A DNA stretch of 64,000 nucleotides from Streptomyces fructofermentans (GCF_014651055.1 NZ_BMWD01000001.1:539770-603769); one strand, 5' to 3'; counted from the stretch's first letter, positions 1-9,358 are shown. Made by a program: numbers and translations. The notes: a model not told the origin generated them from the letters alone.

Positions 1-594
1 CTCGGCAGCGCCGCCGTGCGGCTGTCGCCCGAGGGCGAGGCGGAGGTGGTCTGGGGGCGGCGGCTCGACCCCGCCCGCATCGAGGTCCTCTCCATCCCCC
101 TGCCGTCCTCCGGGCGGCGCTGGGGCGAGGTCGTGCTGCACGACGGCGTGCCCCACGGCGAGCGCACCACGGCCGCCGGGCACTCCTACCCGGTCTTCGA
201 CGAGATCGAGCTGTGGGCGCCCTCGCCCGTGCCCACCTGGGTCGTGCTGCTGGAGGCGGAGACCGAGGAGGACCGGGACGCCCTGGAGCGGCTCGCGGCC
301 GACGCGGGCTTCGCCGCCGAGGACTGGTCGTCGTCCGTACGGCTGCTGTGCCGGATGTGCTCGGAGTCCCGGATGCCGTCCGACGAGGGCGACGGCGAGC
401 ACCTGGACCCGCACGACCACAGCGAGCCGGGGCATCCAGGACCCCTCGGCCACCGCACCGACGGCCAGCTCTGGGTGCCCGAGCGCGAGTGCGGGGTCGC
501 CGCCCCGGCCTCGCTGGTCAGGGGCCTGCTGGACGGGTGGGTGGCGGACAATCCGGACTCCAGGGCCTGGCGGGACCTCGAAGAGGTCTGCTGA
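1..594 (+). CDS. C-terminal part of a conserved hypothetical protein
   Basis: The reading frame is open from the first base of the window to TGA at 592-594, so the start lies outside and about 197 residues are visible. I do not recognise a family. The visible part is acidic, has a pair of cysteines in RLLCRMCSESR and a third in RECGV, and a His/Asp/Pro-rich linker between them. No membrane segment or signal is visible. A domain with metal-binding cysteines is possible but unproven. The gene points the same way as the deformylase gene but is separated from it by 232 bp holding a TAGGCT -10-like box at 773-778, so the two are probably transcribed separately. Confidence 0.7.
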   Translation, partial: LGSAAVRLSPEGEAEVVWGRRLDPARIEVLSIPLPSSGRRWGEVVLHDGVPHGERTTAAGHSYPVFDEIELWAPSPVPTWVVLLEAETEEDRDALERLAADAGFAAEDWSSSVRLLCRMCSESRMPSDEGDGEHLDPHDHSEPGHPGPLGHRTDGQLWVPERECGVAAPASLVRGLLDGWVADNPDSRAWRDLEEVC

Positions 595-826
595 CACGGG
601 GTCCCGCGGGCCGGGGCTCCGCAGGGACGGACTTCCGGGCCGGGACCTACCTCGCCGCGGCGGATCGCCGCGGGGACCGGGCCGCCGGGCCGCCGGGAAG
701 CGGCCGGACTGCCGGGCGGCACCCCGGTGGGTGGTGTCCTCCGGGGCGCGGATGGCCGCCCCCCGATCGCCGTAGGCTGTACCCGCAACTTTTTTCTTGA
801 GGATCCCAGGAAGGCATACGTCGGTC

Positions 827-1477
827 ATGGCGCAGCAGGACACCGATCAGCAGCACGCGGGCGTGCTGCCCGTGGACGACGAGGGCTTCGTCATCGACAC
901 CGAGGAGTGCGAGGAGCGCGAGGCGGCCTACCGCGAGCGCGGCACCTCGCGGCCGATCACCGTCGTCGGGAACCCCGTCCTGCACAAGGAGTGCAAGGAC
1001 GTCACGGAGTTCGGCGCGGAGCTGGAGGGGCTGGTGGCCGACATGTTCGCCAGCCAGCGCACAGCCGAGGGCGTCGGCCTGGCCGCCAACCAGATCGGTG
1101 TCGACCTGAAGGTCTTCGTCTACGACTGCCCCGACGACGACGGCAAGCGGCACACCGGCGTGATCTGCAACCCCGTGCTCGTCGAACTGCCCGCCGACCA
1201 GCGCCGCCTGGACGACAGCAACGAGGGCTGCCTGTCGGTGCCGACGGCCTACGCGCCGCTCGCCCGCCCCGACTACGCGGAGGTCACCGGGCAGGACGAG
1301 AAGGGCAACCCGGTCAAGGTGCGCGGCACCGGGTACTTCGCGCGCTGCCTCCAGCACGAGACGGACCACCTGTACGGGTACCTGTACATCGACCGCCTCT
1401 CCAAGCGCGAGCGCAAGGACGCCCTGAGGCAGATGGCCGAGAACGAGCCGCGGTACCCCGTCGTCGCCAACGACTGA
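827..1477 (+). CDS. def: Peptide deformylase
   Basis: The enzyme removes the N-formyl group from the initiator methionine of new proteins in the cytoplasm. All three family motifs are present: [10 protein letters not shown] at residues 82-91, EGCLS at 133-137 with the metal-binding Cys135, and QHETDH at 176-181 with metal ligands His177 and His181 and catalytic Glu178. The ATG at 827 is chosen over an in-frame TTG at 797 because AGGAAGG at 808-814 precedes it. The protein of 216 residues has an acidic N-terminal extension of about 40 residues before the usual deformylase core. A TAGGCT box at 773-778 would give a leader of about 40 nt. A strong hairpin follows the gene. Confidence 0.95.
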   Translation: MAQQDTDQQHAGVLPVDDEGFVIDTEECEEREAAYRERGTSRPITVVGNPVLHKECKDVTEFGAELEGLVADMFASQRTAEGVGLAANQIGVDLKVFVYDCPDDDGKRHTGVICNPVLVELPADQRRLDDSNEGCLSVPTAYAPLARPDYAEVTGQDEKGNPVKVRGTGYFARCLQHETDHLYGYLYIDRLSKRERKDALRQMAENEPRYPVVAND

Positions 1478-1534
1478 ACGACCGCTGTGAACGGTTGAGT
1501 CGGAGAACGACAACCGGGGCGCGAGTGCCCCGGA

Positions 1535-1578
1535 CGAACGGCGCCCGGTCGGATTCCCCTCCGACCGGGCGCCGTTCG
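1535..1578 (+). terminator. Perfect 19-bp hairpin after def
   Basis: A perfect inverted repeat has arms 1535-1553 and 1560-1578 and a 6-nt loop. There is no T tract, which is common for Streptomyces terminators. It lies 57 bp past the def stop and isolates def from the terpene operon. The rest of the 319-bp spacer up to 1796 shows nothing else I can name. Confidence 0.8.
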
Positions 1579-1796
1579 CGTGTGCGTCGCATGTTCGATC
1601 CCGTGTGCGCCCCCACCGATCCAGATTCAGTCACACAAGGGGAGATTCTCGGCATGCCGGGGTAGTGAGTGAAGCAAATCCGTTCCCAGAACGGTCAGTT
1701 GTGGTGCTGAATGGGAAGTGCGGGGATATGCAACGGCGCGCGCCCGGCACAGCGGGAGGGGTGTGCGGCCGACAGGCGGCTGAGAGGGGTTTGTTC

Positions 1797-2882
1797 GTGC
1801 CTGCCTTCCCACGGAGCACCACGACGTCACACACCGCGATCAGGGTTCCACCGGCACTCTCCCTCCCGGTGATCGAGACCGGGTTTCCCCGTCAACTCCA
1901 TCCGTATTGGCCGCGACTGCAGGACAGGACCAAGGCCTGGCTCCTGCGAAAGCGGCTCATGCCGGCGGACAAGATTGAGGCATATGCCGACGGGCTTTGC
2001 TACACCGACCTCATGGCGGGCTACTACATTGGCGCGCCCGACGAGGTTCTCCAGGCGATAGCCGATTACAGCGCGTGGTTCTTCGTCTGGGACGACCGCC
2101 ACGACCGCGACGTCATCCACGGCCGGCCGGCCGCCTGGCGGCGGCTCAGGACGCGACTGCACGCGGCACTCGACTCCCCGCGGGACCACCTGCACCACCA
2201 GGATCCCCTGGTGGCGGGGTTCGCGGACAGTGTGGGGAGGCTGTACTCGTTCCTGGGGCGGGGGTGGAACGCGCGATTCGCGGGTCATTTCCACGATGTC
2301 ATCGAGGCCTACGACACGGAGTTCCGCAACCGCACCTCGGGAGTCGTCCCGACCGTCGACGAGTATCTCGAACTCCGGCGGCTCACCTTCGCGCACTGGA
2401 TCTGGATCGACCTTCTGGAACCCAGTGCGGAGCTTGAACTCCCGGTGGCCGTGCGCAGGAATCCTGCATTTCTTCGCGCTGCCCTCCTGTGCCAGGATTT
2501 CGCCGCCTGGTACAACGATCTCTGCTCGCTTCCGAAGGAAATGGCGGGCGACGAGTTCCATAATCTCGGAATCAGTCTCATTCACCACGAGGGAATGCGG
2601 ATCGAGGAAGCGGTCAGGGAATTGCGACGCCGGGTCGAGGGATGTGTCACTGAATTCCTCGGTGCCGAGCAGGAGGTATTGAGGTACGCAGCACGCCTCG
2701 ACGACGGAACAGTTCGGGGCGCCGAGACGGCGAGTGCCGTAAGGGTCTGCGTCCGCAATATGCGGAACTGGTTCAGCTCCGTGTACTGGTTCCACCACGA
2801 GTCCGGCCGGTACCGGGTCGACAGCTGGGACGACCGCTCCACACCCCCGTACGTCAACAACGAAGCGGCAGGTGAGAAATGA
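1797..2882 (+). CDS. eizS: Epi-isozizaene synthase (sesquiterpene cyclase)
   Basis: Class I terpene cyclase that converts farnesyl diphosphate to epi-isozizaene, the first step to the antibiotic albaflavenone. With GTG at 1797 the product is 361 residues, which I recall as the length of the S. coelicolor enzyme, and GAGAGGGG lies 7 nt upstream; the longer in-frame extension to 1605 is not needed. The Asp-rich motif DDRHD is at 99-103 and the second metal site NDLCSLPKE starts at Asn240, with Ser244 and Glu248. The active-site aromatics Phe95, Phe96, Phe198 and Trp203 are present. The C-terminus contains the lid segment with WDDRSTPPY. The stop overlaps the next start (ATGA), so the P450 is translationally coupled. 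Confidence 0.95.
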   Translation: MPAFPRSTTTSHTAIRVPPALSLPVIETGFPRQLHPYWPRLQDRTKAWLLRKRLMPADKIEAYADGLCYTDLMAGYYIGAPDEVLQAIADYSAWFFVWDDRHDRDVIHGRPAAWRRLRTRLHAALDSPRDHLHHQDPLVAGFADSVGRLYSFLGRGWNARFAGHFHDVIEAYDTEFRNRTSGVVPTVDEYLELRRLTFAHWIWIDLLEPSAELELPVAVRRNPAFLRAALLCQDFAAWYNDLCSLPKEMAGDEFHNLGISLIHHEGMRIEEAVRELRRRVEGCVTEFLGAEQEVLRYAARLDDGTVRGAETASAVRVCVRNMRNWFSSVYWFHHESGRYRVDSWDDRSTPPYVNNEAAGEK

Positions 2883-4285
2883 CCGTCGAGTCCTCCCCCG
2901 AGCTCTCGGACGCCGGCGGGCAGGGCGCTTCCGCGCCGCCCGCGGCCGCCCTGACGCAGCCGCGTGTCCCGCCCCTCGCGGGGGGCGGTGTGCCCGGCCT
3001 CGGCCATGGGCTGAAACTGGTCCGCGACCCGCTCGGCTTCCTCGGCCGGCTGCGCGACGAGGGTGATGTCGTCCGGCTGAGGCTGGGCCCCAAGACGGTG
3101 TACGCCGTCACCACGCCGGCCCTCACCGGGGCCCTGGCGCTCAGTCCCGACTTCAAGATCGACGGGCCCCTGTGGGAGTCCCTCGAGGGCCTGCTCGGCA
3201 AGGAGGGGGTGGCGACCGCCAACGGCCCGCGGCACCGGCGCCAGCGCCGCACGATCCAGCCCGCGTTCCGGCTCGACGTCATACCCGAGTACGGGCCGAT
3301 CATGGAGGAGGAGGCGCACGGCCTCGCCGGGCGCTGGCAGCCGGGAGAGACGATCGACTGCACGGCCGAGTCCTTCCGCGTCGCCGTCCGCATCGCCGCC
3401 CGGTGCCTGCTGCGCGGCGAGTACATGGACGAGCGTGCCGAGCGGCTGAGCGTCGCGCTCGCGACCGTGTTCCGCGGCATGTACCGGCGCATGGTGATCC
3501 CGGCGGGCCCGCTCTATCGGCTCCCGCTGCCGGCAAATCGCAAATTCGACCGGGCATTGGCCGATTTGCACCTTCTGGTCGACGAGATCATCGACGAACG
3601 GCGGGCATCTGGTCAAAAGCCGGACGATTTGCTGACGGCATTGCTGGAAGCGAAGGACGGGAATGGCGACCCCATCGGGGAACAGGAGATCCACGACCAG
3701 GTGGTCGCGATACTCACGCCGGGCAGTGAAACCGTCGCCTCCACGATCATGTGGCTGCTGCAGGTCCTGGCCGAACACCCGGAACACGCGGACCGGGTGC
3801 GCGAAGAGGTCGAATCCGTCGCAGGGGACCGGCCCGTCGCATTCGCGGACGTAAGGCGGCTGACCCACACGAACAATGTCGTCGTCGAGGCCATGCGGCT
3901 GCGTCCCGCCGTATGGATATTGACGCGCCGTGCGGTGGCCGAGACCGAACTGGGCGGGTATCGCATTCCGGCCGGGGCCGACATCGTCTACAGTCCGTAC
4001 GCGATCCAGCGCGATCCGCGTTCGTACGACGGCCATCTGGAGTTCGACCCCGACCGCTGGCTCCCGGAACGGGCCAAGGACGTTCCGAAGTACGCGATGA
4101 GCCCGTTCAGCGTGGGCAATCGGAAGTGCCCGAGCGACCACTTCTCGATGGCGCAGCTCTCGCTCGTCACGGCGGCGGTGGCCACGCGCTGGCGGTTCGA
4201 GCAGGTGTCCGAGTCCAACGACGCGACACGGGTCGGCATCACGCTGCGGCCCCACCGGCTGCTCCTGAGGGCCGTACCGCGGTGA
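2879..4285 (+). CDS. Cytochrome P450 of the CYP170A type (albaflavenone synthase)
   Basis: Heme monooxygenase expected to oxidise epi-isozizaene in two steps to albaflavenone. The 468-residue protein has ExxR at Glu337-Arg340 and the heme loop FSVGNRKCP with Cys417; the Gly usually two residues after Cys is replaced, since the loop continues PSDHF, as I recall for CYP170A1. The I-helix region reads [14 protein letters not shown]170A1 also has a second farnesene synthase site built on a DDxxD-like segment; here the matching stretch reads [14 protein letters not shown]. The first 30 or so residues are low-complexity. Translation is coupled to eizS by a 4-bp overlap. The gene converges on the AraC-type gene with only 15 bp between stops. 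Confidence 0.93.
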   Translation: MTVESSPELSDAGGQGASAPPAAALTQPRVPPLAGGGVPGLGHGLKLVRDPLGFLGRLRDEGDVVRLRLGPKTVYAVTTPALTGALALSPDFKIDGPLWESLEGLLGKEGVATANGPRHRRQRRTIQPAFRLDVIPEYGPIMEEEAHGLAGRWQPGETIDCTAESFRVAVRIAARCLLRGEYMDERAERLSVALATVFRGMYRRMVIPAGPLYRLPLPANRKFDRALADLHLLVDEIIDERRASGQKPDDLLTALLEAKDGNGDPIGEQEIHDQVVAILTPGSETVASTIMWLLQVLAEHPEHADRVREEVESVAGDRPVAFADVRRLTHTNNVVVEAMRLRPAVWILTRRAVAETELGGYRIPAGADIVYSPYAIQRDPRSYDGHLEFDPDRWLPERAKDVPKYAMSPFSVGNRKCPSDHFSMAQLSLVTAAVATRWRFEQVSESNDATRVGITLRPHRLLLRAVPR

Positions 4286-4300
4286 ACCCGCGGCGCACGT

Positions 4301-5266
4301 TCAGGCGGCCCGCGGGCCCCTGAACGTGCGCCGGTAGGCGTGCGGGGTCGTCCCCAGCGAGCGGACGAACTGGTGGCGCAGCGCGGCCGCGGTGCCGAAC
4401 CCCGTGCGGTCCGCGATGAAGTCCACCGTCTCGTCCGAGCCCTCGAGCAACTCCTGTGCCAGCAGCACCCGCTGACGCAGCAGCCAGCGGTACGGGGTCG
4501 TCCCGGTCTCCTGCTGGAAGCGGCGGGCGAAGGTGCGTGGGGACATGTGGGCGCGCGCCGCGAGCTGCTCGACCGTGACCTCCTCGTCGAGGTGGCGCCC
4601 CATCCAGACGAGCACCTCGCCCACCGTGTCGCACTGCGAACGCGGCAGCGGCCGCTCCACGTACTGGGCCTGGCCGCCGTCGCGGTGCGGGGGCACCACC
4701 ATGCGCCGCGCGATGCTGTTCGCCACCTCGGGGCCCTGCTCCTTGCGCACGATGTGCAGGCAGGCGTCGATGCCCGCTGCCGTGCCGGCCGAGGTGATCA
4801 CCGGGTCCTCGTCCACGTACAGCACGTCCGGTTCGACGACCGCCCGCGGGAACTGCCGGGCGAGCTCGTCCGCGTGCTGCCAGTGCACGGCGCAGCGGCG
4901 CCCGTCCAGGAGCCCGGCCGCGCCGAGGGTGAACACCCCGGAGCAGACGCTGAGCACCCGTGCCCCGCGCTCCACGGCGCCGCACAGCGCGTCGAGCAGC
5001 CCGGGCGGGAAGCCGCGTACGGCATAGGTGGTCCCCGCCGGCACGACGACCAGGTCGGCCGCCTCCAGCCGGTCCAGCCGGTGCGGGGTCGAGACCGTGA
5101 ACCCGGGAACATGGGTGGAGAGGGTCGGTCCTTCGGCCGAGACGACCGCGAAGTCGTAGACGGGCAGCCCCTCGTCACTGCGGTCGAGTCCGAACACCTC
5201 GCAGACGACGCCGAGTTCGAAGGGATGTACGCCGTCGAGCACGACGGCCGCCACGTTTTTCAGCAT
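4301..5266 (-). CDS. nrdS: GlxA-type AraC regulator, probably NrdS
   Basis: The protein of 321 residues joins an N-terminal DJ-1/PfpI-like domain (about residues 1-180) to a C-terminal AraC helix-turn-helix pair (about 215-310, with AHMSPRTFARRFQQETG as the first motif). The DJ-1 part has VCSGVFTLGAAGLLDG, where Cys sits at the usual nucleophile elbow. In S. coelicolor the gene in this place is nrdS, described with nrdAB as nrdABS. ATG at 5266 is preferred because upstream codons encode no domain; the ribosome site is weak. It lies downstream of nrdB on the same strand, but a 317-bp gap with a hairpin and an opposite-strand gene separates them. Confidence 0.8.
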   Translation of the reverse strand: MLKNVAAVVLDGVHPFELGVVCEVFGLDRSDEGLPVYDFAVVSAEGPTLSTHVPGFTVSTPHRLDRLEAADLVVVPAGTTYAVRGFPPGLLDALCGAVERGARVLSVCSGVFTLGAAGLLDGRRCAVHWQHADELARQFPRAVVEPDVLYVDEDPVITSAGTAAGIDACLHIVRKEQGPEVANSIARRMVVPPHRDGGQAQYVERPLPRSQCDTVGEVLVWMGRHLDEEVTVEQLAARAHMSPRTFARRFQQETGTTPYRWLLRQRVLLAQELLEGSDETVDFIADRTGFGTAAALRHQFVRSLGTTPHAYRRTFRGPRAA

Positions 5267-5358
5267 GGGGGCAGTGTGCACCCGCGGTGGCAGGAAATCG
5301 AGGGTTCGCGGCAGTCCTGCCACTCACGCGGGCGTCCGCCGCGCGGGAGAGTGGCGGC

Positions 5359-5544
5359 ATGAACACATTCCTCGGCTACCTGACCGTCCTGTTCGTCGCC
5401 GCCGTCCTCGTCGGCCCGGCCCTCGTCGGCCTGGTGCGGGAGCGCGGCATCGACCGCCGCATCCGCGCCGCCGCGGACCGGTCCGTACCGGCCGCCCGGG
5501 TGCGCCGCGCCCTCGTCGCGCACGACGTGGCCCGCGCGGCCTGA
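5359..5544 (+). CDS. Small single-pass membrane protein, unknown
   Basis: A 61-residue protein starting MNTFLGYLTVLF, with one strong membrane segment (about residues 3-24) followed by an Arg-rich, probably cytoplasmic tail. GGGAGAG lies about 10 nt before the ATG; a longer frame from 5287 has no such signal. It lies between nrdB and the AraC gene on the opposite strand and ends at a hairpin shared with nrdB. I do not recognise a family. Confidence 0.55.
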   Translation: MNTFLGYLTVLFVAAVLVGPALVGLVRERGIDRRIRAAADRSVPAARVRRALVAHDVARAA

Positions 5545-5568
5545 GCCGGTCGCCCGAGGGCGACCGGC
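5545..5568. terminator. Bidirectional hairpin between nrdB and the small membrane gene
   Basis: A perfect inverted repeat has 11-bp arms at 5545-5555 and 5558-5568 separated by GA. It starts one base past the stop of the plus-strand gene and lies 15 bp past the nrdB stop, so it can serve both converging genes. Confidence 0.7.
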
Positions 5569-5583
5569 CCACCGCCCACCGCC

Positions 5584-6618
5584 CTAGAAGTCCTCGTCCA
5601 GGTCGACGGTGCCCTCCACCGCGACCTGGTACGCGGACGGGCGCCGCTCGAAGAAGTTCGTCAGCTCCTGGACGCCCTGCAGCTCCATGAACGAGAACGG
5701 GTTCTCGGAGCCGTACACGGGGGCGAAGCCCAGGCGGGCCAGCCGCTGGTCCGCGACGCACTCCAGGTACTGCCGCATCGAGTCGGTGTTCATGCCCGGC
5801 AGGCCCTCGCCGCACAGGTCCCGCGCGAACTGCAACTCGGCCTCCACGGCCTCCCGGAGCATGTCGGTCACCTGCTGTTCGAGCTGGTCGTCGAAGAGGT
5901 CCGGCTCCTCCTTGCGGACCGTGTCGACCACCTCGAACGCGAAGCTCATGTGCATCGTCTCGTCACGGAACACCCAGTTGGTGCCGGTGGCCAGACCGTG
6001 CAGCAGACCCCGGCTGCGGAACCAGTAGACGTACGCGAACGCCCCGTAGAAGAACAGCCCCTCGATGCACGCGGCGAAGCAGATCAGGTTGAGCAGGAAG
6101 CGCCGGCGGTCGGCCCTGGTCTCCAGGCGGTCCAGCTTCTCGACCGAGTCCATCCAGCGGAAGCAGAACTCGGCCTTCTCCCGGATCGACGGGATGTTCT
6201 CCACCGCGTCGAAGGCCGCGGCCCGGTCCCGGGGATCGGGCAGGTAGGTGTCCAGCAGCGTCAGATAGAACTGCACGTGCACCGCCTCCTCGAAGAGCTG
6301 CCGACTCAGGTACAGCCGCGCCTCGGGGGAGTTGATGTGCTTGTAGAGCGTGAGCACGAGGTTGTTCGCCACGATCGAGTCGCCCGTCGCGAAGAACGCG
6401 ACCAGCCGGCCGATCATGTGCTGCTCGCCCTGCGACAGCTTCGCCAGGTCGGCGACGTCCGAGTGGAGGTCGACCTCCTCGACGGTCCAGGTGTTCTTGA
6501 TGGCGTCCCGGTAGCGCTCGTAGAAGTCCGGGTAGCGCATCGGGCGCAGGGTCAGTTCGAAGCCCGGGTCGAGCAGGTTCTTCTCGTTCTTGGCGGACTT
6601 CTCGGGTTCGGTCGTCAT
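5584..6618 (-). CDS. nrdB: Class Ia ribonucleotide reductase small subunit
   Basis: The R2 subunit houses the di-iron/tyrosyl radical used by NrdA. The ATG at 6618 overlaps the nrdA stop by one base (TGATG); a GTG one codon earlier is possible. Visible iron ligands fit D80 in ATGDS, E111 and H114 in FEEAVH, a Glu in CIEGLFF, and Glu/His in RDETMH. The radical tyrosine is Tyr118, four residues after His114 as in R2 proteins. The 344-residue protein ends in the acidic tail VDLDEDF that normally docks to the large subunit. It is cotranscribed with nrdA and therefore falls under the riboswitch and NrdR boxes upstream. Confidence 0.95.
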   Translation of the reverse strand: MTTEPEKSAKNEKNLLDPGFELTLRPMRYPDFYERYRDAIKNTWTVEEVDLHSDVADLAKLSQGEQHMIGRLVAFFATGDSIVANNLVLTLYKHINSPEARLYLSRQLFEEAVHVQFYLTLLDTYLPDPRDRAAAFDAVENIPSIREKAEFCFRWMDSVEKLDRLETRADRRRFLLNLICFAACIEGLFFYGAFAYVYWFRSRGLLHGLATGTNWVFRDETMHMSFAFEVVDTVRKEEPDLFDDQLEQQVTDMLREAVEAELQFARDLCGEGLPGMNTDSMRQYLECVADQRLARLGFAPVYGSENPFSFMELQGVQELTNFFERRPSAYQVAVEGTVDLDEDF

Positions 6619-9008
6619 CACTGGCAGGCCTCGCAGGACTCGGGGTTCTCAAGGGAGCAGGCGACGGCGTCCTCGTCGGGGGCCGCCTGCACGGGGATCG
6701 GCGTCTGCGCCCGGGCGGCGCGGGCGATGCGCGTCGCCGGGCGGGAGCGCAGGTAGTACGTCGTCTTCAGCCCCGACTTCCAGGCGTACGCGTACATCGA
6801 GGAGAGCTTGCCGATGGTCGGCGTCTCCAGGAACAGGTTCAGCGACTGGGCCTGGTCCAGGAACGGCGTCCGGGCCGCGGCCATGTCGATGAGGCCGCGC
6901 TGCGGGATCTCCCAGGCCGTGCGGTACAGGTCCCGCACCTCCTGCGGCACCCAGGTGAAGCCCTGCACCGAGCCGCCCGACTCGCGCAGCGCCTCCCGGG
7001 TCTGGGCGTCCCACACGCCGAGCCGCTTCAACTCGGCCACCAGGTACGAGTTCACCTGGAGGAACTCGCCGGACAGCGTCTCGCGCTTGAACAGGTTGGA
7101 GACCTGCGGCTCGATGCACTCGTAGACACCGGCGATCGACGCGATGGTCGCGGTCGGGGCGATCGCCAGCAGCAGCGAGTTGCGCATGCCGACGGCCGCG
7201 ATGCGCTCCCGCAGGGCCGTCCAGCGCTCCGGCCAGTTCAGTTCGACGTCGTAGTGGTCCGGGTGCAGCACGCCCTGGGCGGTGCGGGTCTTCTCCCAGG
7301 CGGGCAGCGGCCCGTTGCGCTCGGCGAGGTCCGCGGACGCCTCGTACGCCGCGAGCATGATCCGCTCGGCGATACGCGTCGACAGGGCGCGGGCCCGCGG
7401 GGAGTCGAAGGGCATCCGCAGCTTGAAGAACACGTCCTGCAGGCCCATGGCGCCCAGCCCCACGGGCCGCCACTTCGCGTTGGAGCGGCCCGCCTGCTCG
7501 GTCGGGTAGAAGTTGATGTCGACCACGCGGTCGAGGAACGTCACGGCGGTACGGACCGTCGCGTCCAGCCGCTCCCAGTCGATGTCCCCGGCCGTCGTGT
7601 CCACGAACGCGCCGAGGTTGACCGACCCGAGGTTGCAGACCGCGGTCTCCCCGTCGTCCGTCACCTCCAGGATCTCCGTGCAGAGGTTCGAGGAGTGGAC
7701 GGTGTGGCCGGGCAGCGCCGTCTGGTTGGCGGTGCGGTTGGCTGCGTCCTTGAACGTCATCCAGCCGTTGCCGGTCTGGGCGAGCGTGCGCATCATCCGG
7801 CCGTACAGCTCGCGGGCCGGGATGGTCCGCTTCGCCAGCCCCGCCTCCTCCGCCCGGCGGTACGCGGCGTCGAACGCGGTGCCCCACAGGTCGACCAGTT
7901 CCGGCACGTCCGAGGGCGAGAACAGGGACCACGGGCGGTCCTCGTTCACCCGGCGCATGAACTCGTCCGGAATCCAGTGCGCCAGGTTCAGGTTGTGCGT
8001 ACGCCGGGCGTCCTCACCGGTGTTGTCGCGCAGCTCCAGGAACTCCTCGATGTCGGAGTGCCAGGTCTCCAGGTAGACCGCGGCCGCACCCTTGCGCCGG
8101 CCGCCCTGGTTCACGGCGGCGACCGAGGCGTCCAGGGTCTTGAGGAACGGCACGATGCCGTTGGAGTGCCCGTTGGTGCCGCGGATCAGCGAACCGCGGG
8201 AGCGGACGCGGGAGTACGAGAGCCCGATGCCGCCCGCGTGCTTCGAGAGGCGGGCCACCTGGTGGTAGCGGTCGTAGATCGAGTCCAGCTCGTCCAGCGG
8301 CGAGTCGAGGAGGTAGCAGGACGACATCTGCGGGTGCCGCGTACCGGAGTTGAACAGCGTGGGGGAGGACGGCAGGTAGTCGAGGCGGCTCATCAGCCCG
8401 TACAGGGAGGCCACTTCGTCGACCGAGCGGAGGCTGTCGTCCTCGGCGAGACCGCAGGCGACCCGCAGCATGAAGTGCTGGGGCGTCTCGACCACGGACC
8501 GGGTGATCGGGTGCCGCAGGAGGTAGCGGCTGTGCAGGGTGCGCAGCCCGAAGTAGCCGAAGCGGTCGTCCGCGCCGGCCGCCGCCGAGGCGTCGACCAG
8601 GGCGTCGAGGCGGTCCGCGTGCACGCGCGCGAACTCGGCCGTGCGGTCGGCGATCAGGCCCTCGCGGTGACCGACGGCGACCGACTCGGAGAACGAGCGC
8701 ACGCCCTGCGAGGCGGCCTCCTCGGCGATGCCGATCGTCAGCAGGCGGGCCGCGAGGCGCGAGTACACCGGGTCCTCGGAGATGAGGCCCGCGGCCGACT
8801 CGGTGGCCAGCTCGCGCAGCTCCGCGGTGATCCCGGCCGCGCCCACGGCGGACCGGCCGCGCAGCGCCGCGGCGGCGACCCTGCCGGGGTCGGCGCCGGG
8901 GAGGTCCGCGGTGAGGTCGGTCAGGGTCCGCAGCAGCACGGTCCCGGGACCGTCGGCCTCCGCCTGGTCCTGTGTCGCTGTGGCCGGATCGACTGGCGCG
9001 ATGGTCAC
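6618..9008 (-). CDS. nrdA: Class Ia ribonucleotide reductase large subunit
   Basis: The R1 subunit reduces ribonucleotides to deoxyribonucleotides. The GTG at 9008 gives 796 residues and has GGGAGAG 6 nt upstream; the frame is open further upstream only because it runs through the riboswitch leader. Active-site segments are visible: SSNLCTEI, TAVCNLGSVNLG and, near the C-terminus, the redox pair in ESCEACQ that exchanges electrons with thioredoxin-like donors. The first 90 residues before the catalytic barrel are helical and unlike a standard ATP cone. It is the first gene of the nrdAB operon. S. coelicolor also has a B12-dependent class II enzyme elsewhere, which explains why this B12-independent enzyme is shut off by cobalamin. 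Confidence 0.95.
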   Translation of the reverse strand: MTIAPVDPATATQDQAEADGPGTVLLRTLTDLTADLPGADPGRVAAAALRGRSAVGAAGITAELRELATESAAGLISEDPVYSRLAARLLTIGIAEEAASQGVRSFSESVAVGHREGLIADRTAEFARVHADRLDALVDASAAAGADDRFGYFGLRTLHSRYLLRHPITRSVVETPQHFMLRVACGLAEDDSLRSVDEVASLYGLMSRLDYLPSSPTLFNSGTRHPQMSSCYLLDSPLDELDSIYDRYHQVARLSKHAGGIGLSYSRVRSRGSLIRGTNGHSNGIVPFLKTLDASVAAVNQGGRRKGAAAVYLETWHSDIEEFLELRDNTGEDARRTHNLNLAHWIPDEFMRRVNEDRPWSLFSPSDVPELVDLWGTAFDAAYRRAEEAGLAKRTIPARELYGRMMRTLAQTGNGWMTFKDAANRTANQTALPGHTVHSSNLCTEILEVTDDGETAVCNLGSVNLGAFVDTTAGDIDWERLDATVRTAVTFLDRVVDINFYPTEQAGRSNAKWRPVGLGAMGLQDVFFKLRMPFDSPRARALSTRIAERIMLAAYEASADLAERNGPLPAWEKTRTAQGVLHPDHYDVELNWPERWTALRERIAAVGMRNSLLLAIAPTATIASIAGVYECIEPQVSNLFKRETLSGEFLQVNSYLVAELKRLGVWDAQTREALRESGGSVQGFTWVPQEVRDLYRTAWEIPQRGLIDMAAARTPFLDQAQSLNLFLETPTIGKLSSMYAYAWKSGLKTTYYLRSRPATRIARAARAQTPIPVQAAPDEDAVACSLENPESCEACQ

Positions 9009-9131
9009 GTGGGGCTCTCCCTCGCTCGGCACGGGGCCTGCGGGGAGAGGGGGACCGGGCACACGGGGGTACACGCGCTGCGCAGCGGTACGCCGCGTCC
9101 ACCGGCCCACTCCGCGAGGCCCGGACGTCTG

Positions 9132-9158
9132 GCACCCGGGCCGGACGGCCTGGGTGCG
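9132..9158 (-). terminator. Hairpin that follows the riboswitch core
   Basis: On the minus strand, GCACCCAGGCC pairs with GGCCCGGGTGC around a GTCC loop, with one internal mismatch. It begins directly after the riboswitch core and about 120 nt before the nrdA start, the place for an expression platform. Whether it ends transcription or masks another element cannot be told from sequence. Confidence 0.5.
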
Positions 9159-9159
9159 C

Positions 9160-9278
9160 CGTCGGCAGGTGCTCGGACTCGACCGGTGCGACGCCTTCCC
9201 GGAGGGAATTCCGGGACGGAAGCGCACGGGTACACCGTTGCGGGACAGTTCCGGATTCGCACCGGATTCCCCTGCGGC
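9160..9278 (-). promoter_or_regulatory. Cobalamin (B12) riboswitch of nrdAB
   Basis: On the minus strand the leader contains the conserved B12 core: GGGAATCCGGTGCGAATCC followed by CCCGCAACGG (9236-9276), then CCGGGAAGGCG and, at the 3' side, GAGTCCGAGCACCTGCCG. This order matches the cobalamin element, and the nrdAB operon of S. coelicolor is known to carry one. Binding of adenosylcobalamin should reduce expression of this reductase when the B12-dependent one can work. A covariance-model scan for the cobalamin family would settle the limits. Confidence 0.93.
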
Positions 9279-9293
9279 GACAGCGAGCATGAG

Positions 9294-9340
9294 CATACAT
9301 CTTGTGCCGGGCTGCGGAAGCACCCCCACATGTTGTGCCG
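9294..9340 (-). promoter_or_regulatory. Two tandem NrdR boxes at the nrdAB promoter
   Basis: On the minus strand, CGGCACAACATGTGGG (9325-9340) and CGGCACAAGATGTATG (9294-9309) are related 16-mers. Their centres are exactly 31 bp apart, about three helical turns, which is the arrangement used by the repressor NrdR. They lie just upstream of the riboswitch, overlapping the expected promoter. NrdR itself is not in the window. Confidence 0.85.
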
Positions 9341-9358
9341 TGTCGGCTCCGGAGGGTG

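Noticed and set aside
1605..1796. 64-codon N-terminal extension of epi-isozizaene synthase
   Set aside because: The GTG at 1797 gives the known enzyme length and numbering, with a ribosome site.
9009..9329. 107-codon N-terminal extension of nrdA
   Set aside because: It is the riboswitch and promoter read as protein.
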